NCBI GenBank assembly: GCA_019750465.1 | Contig: JAIEOP010000302.1 | Location: 1 to 35,626, forward strand | Direction: 5' to 3' | DNA: 35,626 nucleotides | DNA from: Acetobacteraceae bacterium | GTDB taxonomy: Bacteria; Pseudomonadota; Alphaproteobacteria; Acetobacterales; Acetobacteraceae | Shown: positions 31,039 through 35,626 of the stretch, piece after piece | How positions within the stretch are numbered: the stretch's first letter is position 1 | Layout of the letters: every line of letters starts with the position of its first letter | Translations under genes and position numbers: made by a program | The notes under the pieces: generated by a model | Told to the model about the DNA's origin: nothing | Database searches by the model: none | What the model saw: the letters and a program-made list of their open reading frames with translations, nothing else

Positions 31039-32517
31039 TCAGCCCTGGCCGAGCGGCAGGGCCATGAAGCTGCGGGCGCCGCCCTCCCGCTCGATCTGCA
31101 GCGCGATCGAGGGGCGCCCGGCCTCGCGCGCGGCCTTCACCGCCGCGGCAACCTCGGCCGGCGACTTCACCTCCCGCCCGCCGGCGCGCAGGATCACGTC
31201 GCCCCGCTTCAGCCCGCGCTCGGCGGCCGGGCTGGCCGGGCGCACCCCTGCCACCATCGCGCCGCCCTGCTTGCCCTGCGGCACCGGCGCCAGGCTCAGG
31301 CCAAGCGCCCCTGCTTCCTCGGCGCGTCCGGCGGCGGCACGGCTGGCCGGGGATTCGCCCACCGTCACCCGCTCCTCGGCCCGCTGGCCGTCACGCAGCA
31401 CCGCCACCGTCACCGCGCTGCCCGGCTTCACGCCGGCCACCGCCATCGCCAGGTCGCGCGGCGCCGCGATGGGTTGCCCGTCGAAGCCGACCACCACGTC
31501 GCCGGCGCGCAGCCCGCCCTTGGCCGCCGGGCTGTCCGGCTCCACCTGGGCGACCAGCGCGCCCCGGGTGTCCGCGGCCTGCACCGCCTTCGCCAGGTCC
31601 TCGTCCATCGGCTGCATGGCGACGCCGAGCCAGCCGCGCTCCACCCGCCCGCCCTCCTGCAGCTGCGCCAATACCCCCTGCGCCATCCTGGCGGGCACCG
31701 CGAAGCCGATGCCGGCATTGGCGCCGGAGGGCGAGAAGATCGCCGTGTTGATGCCGACCACCTCGCCGGCGGTATTGAACAGCGGGCCGCCGGAATTGCC
31801 GGGGTTCACCGCGGCATCGGTCTGGATGAAGTCGTCATAGGGGCCGGCGCCGATCTGCCGCCCGCGGGCCGAGACGATGCCGGTCGTCGCGGTGCCGCCG
31901 AGGCCGAAGGGGTTGCCCATCGCCAGCACCCACTCGCCGACGCGCAGCGCGTCGCTGTCGCCGAAGCGCACGAAGGGCAGCGGGGTCGGGCCGGCATCGA
32001 CCTTCAGCAGGGCCATGTCGGTCTGCGGGTCGGAGCCGACCACGCGCGCGGCCAGGGTGCGGCCGTCGGCCAGCTCCACCTTCACGCTGTCGGCGCGGCC
32101 GATGACGTGGTGGTTGGTCACGATGAAGCCCGAGGGCTCGATGATGAAGCCGGAGCCCTGGCCGGCGGCGCGGCGCGGCTGCGGCGCCGGCTCGCGGCCC
32201 GGCATCTCGCGGCCCGGCTGGCCACGGAAGAAGCGCTCGAAGGGCGAGCCGCGCAGTTCGGGCGGCAGTTCGGCCGCCCCGGTGGCCTCGACCTGGCCCG
32301 AGACGGTTACGCGCACGACGGCGGGGGCGACCCGGGCGACCAGGTCGGCGAAGTCCGGACCGATGGCGGCCCGGGGCAGCGCCACGGCGGCGGCAGGCGC
32401 GCCGGCGACGGGCTGCGCTTCGGCGCGGAAGGCCCACGGCGTCAGGGCGGTGGTCGCCAGGGCAAGTGCCAGGGCGCCACCCGCGATCATGCGGTTGCGC
32501 GGGGAACGGGACGTCAT
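31039..32517 (-). CDS. degP: Do/HtrA family periplasmic serine protease
   Basis: This 492-aa protein has a signal peptide (IAGGALALALATTALTPWAF), a trypsin-like domain with the triad H137 (TNHHVIG), D167 (TDMALLKV) and S242 (NPGNSGGPLF), and two PDZ domains (about residues 290-385 and 395-485). It degrades or refolds damaged envelope proteins. The region before the catalytic His holds the Arg/Pro-rich insert FFRGQPGREMPGREPAPQPR, typical of the LA loop. GGAGATC precedes ATG 32517. The BON-LysM gene lies 119 bases upstream on the same strand; the intervening hairpin suggests at least partly separate expression. Confidence 0.93.
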   Translation of the reverse strand: MTSRSPRNRMIAGGALALALATTALTPWAFRAEAQPVAGAPAAAVALPRAAIGPDFADLVARVAPAVVRVTVSGQVEATGAAELPPELRGSPFERFFRGQPGREMPGREPAPQPRRAAGQGSGFIIEPSGFIVTNHHVIGRADSVKVELADGRTLAARVVGSDPQTDMALLKVDAGPTPLPFVRFGDSDALRVGEWVLAMGNPFGLGGTATTGIVSARGRQIGAGPYDDFIQTDAAVNPGNSGGPLFNTAGEVVGINTAIFSPSGANAGIGFAVPARMAQGVLAQLQEGGRVERGWLGVAMQPMDEDLAKAVQAADTRGALVAQVEPDSPAAKGGLRAGDVVVGFDGQPIAAPRDLAMAVAGVKPGSAVTVAVLRDGQRAEERVTVGESPASRAAAGRAEEAGALGLSLAPVPQGKQGGAMVAGVRPASPAAERGLKRGDVILRAGGREVKSPAEVAAAVKAAREAGRPSIALQIEREGGARSFMALPLGQG

Positions 32518-32593
32518 CGGGGATCTCCTGTCTCGTCCACCCGGGGCACACCCGGATGGGTCGAGCGACAGAAGACCCCATCGCCACTGCCCG

Positions 32594-32636
32594 CCGCCTC
32601 GCCCGATCCATACGGATCGGTATGGTCGGGCGGCGG
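32594..32636 (-). terminator. hairpin just downstream of the BON-LysM gene
   Basis: CGCCCGA and CCATA pair with TATGG and TCGGGCG, extended by CCGC/GCGG with short bulges, around the loop CGGATCGG. It begins directly after the stop codon of the minus-strand LysM gene and precedes the protease gene. No U-tract is seen, so attenuation or an operator is also possible. Confidence 0.45.
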
Positions 32637-33107
32637 TCAGCCCATCGTCGGGATGCGCAGCACCTGGCCGGGATAGATCCGATCCGGATCGGAAAGCATC
32701 GGCCGGTTCGCCTCGAAGATCGCCATGTAGCGGTTCGCGTTGCCGTAGTGCTTCTTGGCGATGGCCGAGAGCGTGTCGCCCTTCGCCACGGTATGGAACA
32801 CCGGCTCGGCCGCCGCCGGCGCATCGGTGACGATATCGTCTTCCACCGCGCCGATACCGGCGATGTTGCCGGCGGCGAGGATCAGCTTCTCGCGTGATTC
32901 CGCGTCTGGCGCCCGGCCCGTGAGGCGGACCCGGTCGCCCTCCACCAGCACCCGGACATCATCGGCCGGCAGCCCGATCCGGTCGAGTTCGGCCTTGACA
33001 GCCGAGGCCGCGGGCGGCTCAGGGGCGGGGTGGCTCTCGTCCTGGGTGTCGCTGCCGCCCAGGCCGAGGCGGCGGCCGGCGGACTTGATGAAGTTGAACA
33101 ATCCCAT
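32637..33107 (-). CDS. kbp: BON-LysM protein, Kbp/YgaU family
   Basis: This 156-aa protein closely follows E. coli YgaU/Kbp from end to end: MGLFNFIKSAGRRLG at the start, a BON domain (VRVLVEGDRVRLTGRAPDAE, then SREKLILAAGNIAGI), and a C-terminal LysM domain (TVAKGDTLSAIAKKHYGNAN) ending in SDPDRIYPGQVLRIP. The E. coli protein is a cytoplasmic potassium-binding protein; some homologues are linked to envelope stress. No signal peptide is seen. GAGGGG precedes ATG 33107; the frame open to 33230 is not part of the gene. It is divergent from the TelA-like gene, sharing 121 bases of promoter region. Confidence 0.9.
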   Translation of the reverse strand: MGLFNFIKSAGRRLGLGGSDTQDESHPAPEPPAASAVKAELDRIGLPADDVRVLVEGDRVRLTGRAPDAESREKLILAAGNIAGIGAVEDDIVTDAPAAAEPVFHTVAKGDTLSAIAKKHYGNANRYMAIFEANRPMLSDPDRIYPGQVLRIPTMG

Positions 33108-33228
33108 GGGACACCCCTCGCGTTGAGCGGGCAGGCATACGATCTCGCAAAATCGTGCCATCGCCGCTGACAGGTCGGGTATAGGACCCTGCCAGAACGG
33201 CGAAATCACAAGGAAGTGGGAGTGCACC

Positions 33229-34503
33229 ATGGTGGACCAGCCGCAGCAGACAACCGCGCCCGTCCCGGTGGCGCAGCCGATGGCCGCACCCGGCGTGCCG
33301 GTGGCGCAGCCGATGCGCTACCTGGACAAGGCGATGGGCGCGCTGCGCGACCTCGGCCTGCCGCTGCCGACCGCCGAGGGCGCCGCGGCGGAAAGCCCCA
33401 TCACCGCGCTGCTCGCCCGCATCACGGAGCTCGACCAGGATCGGGTGGTGCTGATCGCGCGCGTGCTTAACCAGGCCACCGTCTTCAACGAGGTGGTGCG
33501 CGAGCAGATCAGCGGCATGACGGTGGGCGAGCGCTACCGCCAGATCACCGAGGCGTTCAACTCCATCCGCGACGACGCGCGGGAGATGGTGAAGCAGGTC
33601 GAGGACGGCCGCATCAGCACGGTGGAGCGGCTGTCGAACATGTGGCAGCACGCCACGCGCGGCTCGATCGCCGACCGCTTCCAGAAGATCCGCGGCACCT
33701 TCCTGGAGGTGAACCGCGACTCCAAGGAGCAGATCGAGCGCGAGCACCGCATCCTCGAGGCCTATCGGGACTTCCGCGGCGCCATGAAGGAGGCCGAGGT
33801 GCTGGCCTTCGAGGTGCTGAAGACCGCGCAGGACAAGCTCGATGCGGCGAAGGCCGCCGTCGGCACGGCCTCCGCCGCGGTCGAGGCGGCCGCGGGCGCG
33901 GAGCCCGCCGAGCGCGCGCGGCTGGAGCTTGCCCGCGACGAGGCGGTGCGTGCGCTGCAGGCCGAGGAGGGGCGCTACCAGATCGCCAAGGACCTCTCCG
34001 ACAACCTCACGATCTCCTACAACACCTCCGAGGTCATCATGGCGCGGCTGGTGCAGACCACCTCGGCGAAGGAGCGGGTCTGGCAGCAGTCGGTCTCCTT
34101 CTTCTCGACCAACGAGGCGGTGCTGACCGCGCTGACCGCGAGCTTCACGGGCCTCTCGGGCCTCGCCGAGAGCACGCGCACTCTGGAGGGCATGAAGGAG
34201 GGCGTGAACACGTCGCTGGAGACGCTGGCCGAGATCGGCGGCAAGGTGCAGGAGGCCGCGCTGCGCGCCGGCTACGGGCCCACCATCCGCGCCGAATCCG
34301 TGAAGATGCTGGTGGACAGCGTTGTCTCCTACCAGGAGCACTCGCGCGAGATCATCGAGGAGATGCGCATCTCCGCGACGCGCAATTCGGAGGAGATCCG
34401 CAACGCGGTCGAGGACGCGAAGCGCCGCATGGCGCGCCTTGCCCAGGGTGCCCAGGTGGTGGGCGCGCAGGCGGTGGCTGCGGCCGGCGCGAATGCCGCC
34501 TGA
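33229..34503 (+). CDS. helical coiled-coil protein, TelA-like
   Basis: This 424-aa protein is almost entirely helical and charged, with no signal peptide or membrane segment. The N-terminus is Pro/Val/Ala-rich with two VAQPM repeats. The C-terminal half (NLTISYNTSEVIMARLVQTT, AKERVWQQSVSFFSTNEAVL, ESTRTLEGMKEGVNTSLETL) has the spacing and W-containing helix seen in TelA/YceH toxic-anion-resistance proteins, but the resemblance is from memory and weak. GGAAGTGGGAG lies just upstream of ATG 33229. It is divergent from the Kbp-like gene and overlaps the start of the next gene by 11 bases, so an operon with it is likely. Function unknown. Confidence 0.7.
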   Translation: MVDQPQQTTAPVPVAQPMAAPGVPVAQPMRYLDKAMGALRDLGLPLPTAEGAAAESPITALLARITELDQDRVVLIARVLNQATVFNEVVREQISGMTVGERYRQITEAFNSIRDDAREMVKQVEDGRISTVERLSNMWQHATRGSIADRFQKIRGTFLEVNRDSKEQIEREHRILEAYRDFRGAMKEAEVLAFEVLKTAQDKLDAAKAAVGTASAAVEAAAGAEPAERARLELARDEAVRALQAEEGRYQIAKDLSDNLTISYNTSEVIMARLVQTTSAKERVWQQSVSFFSTNEAVLTALTASFTGLSGLAESTRTLEGMKEGVNTSLETLAEIGGKVQEAALRAGYGPTIRAESVKMLVDSVVSYQEHSREIIEEMRISATRNSEEIRNAVEDAKRRMARLAQGAQVVGAQAVAAAGANAA

Positions 34504-35437
34504 CACGGCCGCGGCGCCGCCGGCGCCGCCGCTCGACGAGACCATGCTGGCGATGGACGTGGTGGACACGCTGCGCCACGCCGAGACGCTGGTGGCGCGC
34601 GAGCTCTCCGCCGAGGATCGCGCGGCGAGCCTGAAGGCGCGGCTGCGCGAGATCTACGCCAGCCAGGGCATCGAGGTGCCCGACCACATCCTCGAGCAGG
34701 GCGTGGCGCGCATCGCCGAGAGCCGATTCACCTATCAGCCTGCGCCGCCCGGCCTGCAGCGCAGCCTTGCCACGCTCTGGGTGACCCGGGCGCGCTGGGG
34801 CCGCGTGACCGCTGCCGTGCTCGGCCTGCTGGTGCTGGTGGCCGGCGGCTGGTGGTTCGGCATCGAGCGCCCGGCGGAACGCGCCCGTATCGCCGAGCAG
34901 CAGGAGTTGCGGGAGGGGCTGCCGCGCGCGCTCGCCGCGGAGCGCGAGCGCATCGGCGCCGCCACGCGCAACGCGGCCGCGCTGGAACGGGCGGATCGCC
35001 TGCTGGGCGAGGGCCAGGCGGCGGTGCGCGCCGGCGCCGCGGCCGAGGCCCGCCTGCGGCTGGCGGAGATGCAGGCGCTGCGCGCGCAGCTGGCGCAGGA
35101 CTACACGGTGCGCATCGTCTCCCGTCCCGGCGAGCAATCCGGGGTCTGGCGCGTGCCGGCCGCCAATCCGCGCGCCCGCAACTACTACCTCATCGTCGAG
35201 GCGGTGGATGGGCGCGGGCGCCCGGTGGAGGTCTCGATCACGAGCGAGGAGGACGGCCGCACCGCGCGCACGGCGAAATGGGGCCTGCGGGTGCCGGAGG
35301 CCGAGTTCGAACGGGTGCGCCGCGACAAGGCAGAGGATGGCGTGATCGACCAGCCCGTCATCGGCCGCAAGCCGGCCGGCGAGCTGGCGCCGCAATGGAC
35401 CATCCCGACCACCGGCGGGGCCATCCTGCAATGGTAG
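34493..35437 (+). CDS. one-pass membrane protein of unknown function
   Basis: This 314-aa protein begins inside the end of the preceding gene. A helical N-terminal part (ETMLAMDVVDTLRHAETLVA, LKARLREIYASQGIEVPDHI) is followed by one transmembrane helix at about residues 104-123 (GRVTAAVLGLLVLVAGGWWF), a coiled-coil stretch (about 130-215), and a beta-rich C-terminal domain (YTVRIVSRPGEQSGVWRVPA, ARNYYLIVEAVDGRGRPVEV). It may correspond to a DUF6384-type protein, which I cannot confirm. The alternative start ATG 34544 would drop the Pro-rich N-terminus. The next gene starts 10 bases after the stop. Confidence 0.75.
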   Translation: MPPDTAAAPPAPPLDETMLAMDVVDTLRHAETLVARELSAEDRAASLKARLREIYASQGIEVPDHILEQGVARIAESRFTYQPAPPGLQRSLATLWVTRARWGRVTAAVLGLLVLVAGGWWFGIERPAERARIAEQQELREGLPRALAAERERIGAATRNAAALERADRLLGEGQAAVRAGAAAEARLRLAEMQALRAQLAQDYTVRIVSRPGEQSGVWRVPAANPRARNYYLIVEAVDGRGRPVEVSITSEEDGRTARTAKWGLRVPEAEFERVRRDKAEDGVIDQPVIGRKPAGELAPQWTIPTTGGAILQW

Positions 35438-35447
35438 GACCCTGCAT

Positions 35448-35626
35448 ATGCTGAGCGGCACGGATCTCTTCGACAGCGTCGACGAGCGGCTCGGGCGGGT
35501 GGACCGCGATCTCCGCGCCGCGCAGCAGGAGGTGGAGGCGCTGACCGCGCGCCGCGACCATGCCCGCGCGGCCGAGACCGAGGCCTTGCGCGCGCTCGCC
35601 CGGCTGCGGCTGGCGGCGGTGCGCGA
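35448..35626 (+). CDS. coiled-coil protein, N-terminal part, cut by the window edge
   Basis: The frame from ATG 35448 is open to the window end (59 complete codons). AGGA stands about nine bases upstream. The visible sequence is a continuous charged heptad-like helix (LFDSVDERLGRVDRDLRAAQ, QEVEALTARRDHARAAETEA), so a coiled-coil protein that is probably a third member of the operon starting at 33229. Confidence 0.65.
   Translation, partial: MLSGTDLFDSVDERLGRVDRDLRAAQQEVEALTARRDHARAAETEALRALARLRLAAVR

Noticed and set aside
1-35626. CRISPR array, tRNA genes, insertion sequence or prophage
   Set aside because: No regularly spaced repeats, cloverleaf-type sequences, transposase or phage structural genes were seen on either strand.

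Overview
The window is GC-rich throughout, with densely packed genes, many short ATGA or GTGA stop/start overlaps, and ribosome binding sites of the GGAGG type. The gene content suggests an alphaproteobacterium of the Acetobacteraceae (Roseomonas-like). It includes a TctC/Bug receptor, a TRAP receptor, UrtABCDE, a family III CoA-transferase, an enolase-superfamily dehydratase and an unorthodox hybrid kinase. This placement is an inference from gene content and base composition; there is no rRNA or other marker gene here. I saw no tRNA, rRNA, CRISPR array, transposase or integrase.

Layout. 1-2895: the start of an unidentified minus-strand gene, then a metallo-beta-lactamase-fold hydrolase, a carboxymuconolactone-decarboxylase-like protein and a class V aminotransferase. 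2936-7080 (minus): a single-chain type IIG-like restriction-modification enzyme with a nuclease motif, a gamma-type methylase and a specificity domain. It overlaps by GTGA a 112-aa protein of unknown function, so this two-gene unit is a candidate phage-defence module. 7156-11696: a catabolic block with an MFS transporter coupled to an enolase-superfamily dehydratase, divergent from a CaiB/BaiF CoA-transferase and an Asp/Glu-racemase-fold enzyme whose first catalytic Cys is replaced by Gly. 11801-14847: a DUF2272 lipoprotein, an M15 peptidase, a GST and a glyoxalase-II-like hydrolase.

15221-20847: the complete urea ABC transporter urtABCDE. It is preceded by a near-consensus sigma-54 (-24/-12) promoter, which fits nitrogen control. 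Palindromic GC-rich repeats sit between urtA and urtB and between urtD and urtE. 20948-24374: a type II NADH dehydrogenase, a persulfide-dioxygenase-like/Blh-like hydrolase and a 2-oxoglutarate/Fe(II) oxygenase gene broken by one inserted base.

24545-28611: a TRAP-type binding protein whose stop codon overlaps the start of a 985-aa kinase (sensor, PAS, HisKA, HATPase, REC, Hpt). No TRAP permease genes are present, which suggests a binding-protein-dependent sensor like TorT/TorS. 28646-30408: an enoyl-CoA hydratase and an orphan TctC receptor. 30409-31038: a noncoding stretch with five consecutive hairpins. 31039-33107: an HtrA/DegP protease and a Kbp/YgaU (BON-LysM) protein. 33229-35626: a helical TelA-like protein, a one-pass membrane protein and the start of a coiled-coil protein; these three look like one envelope-associated operon of unknown function.
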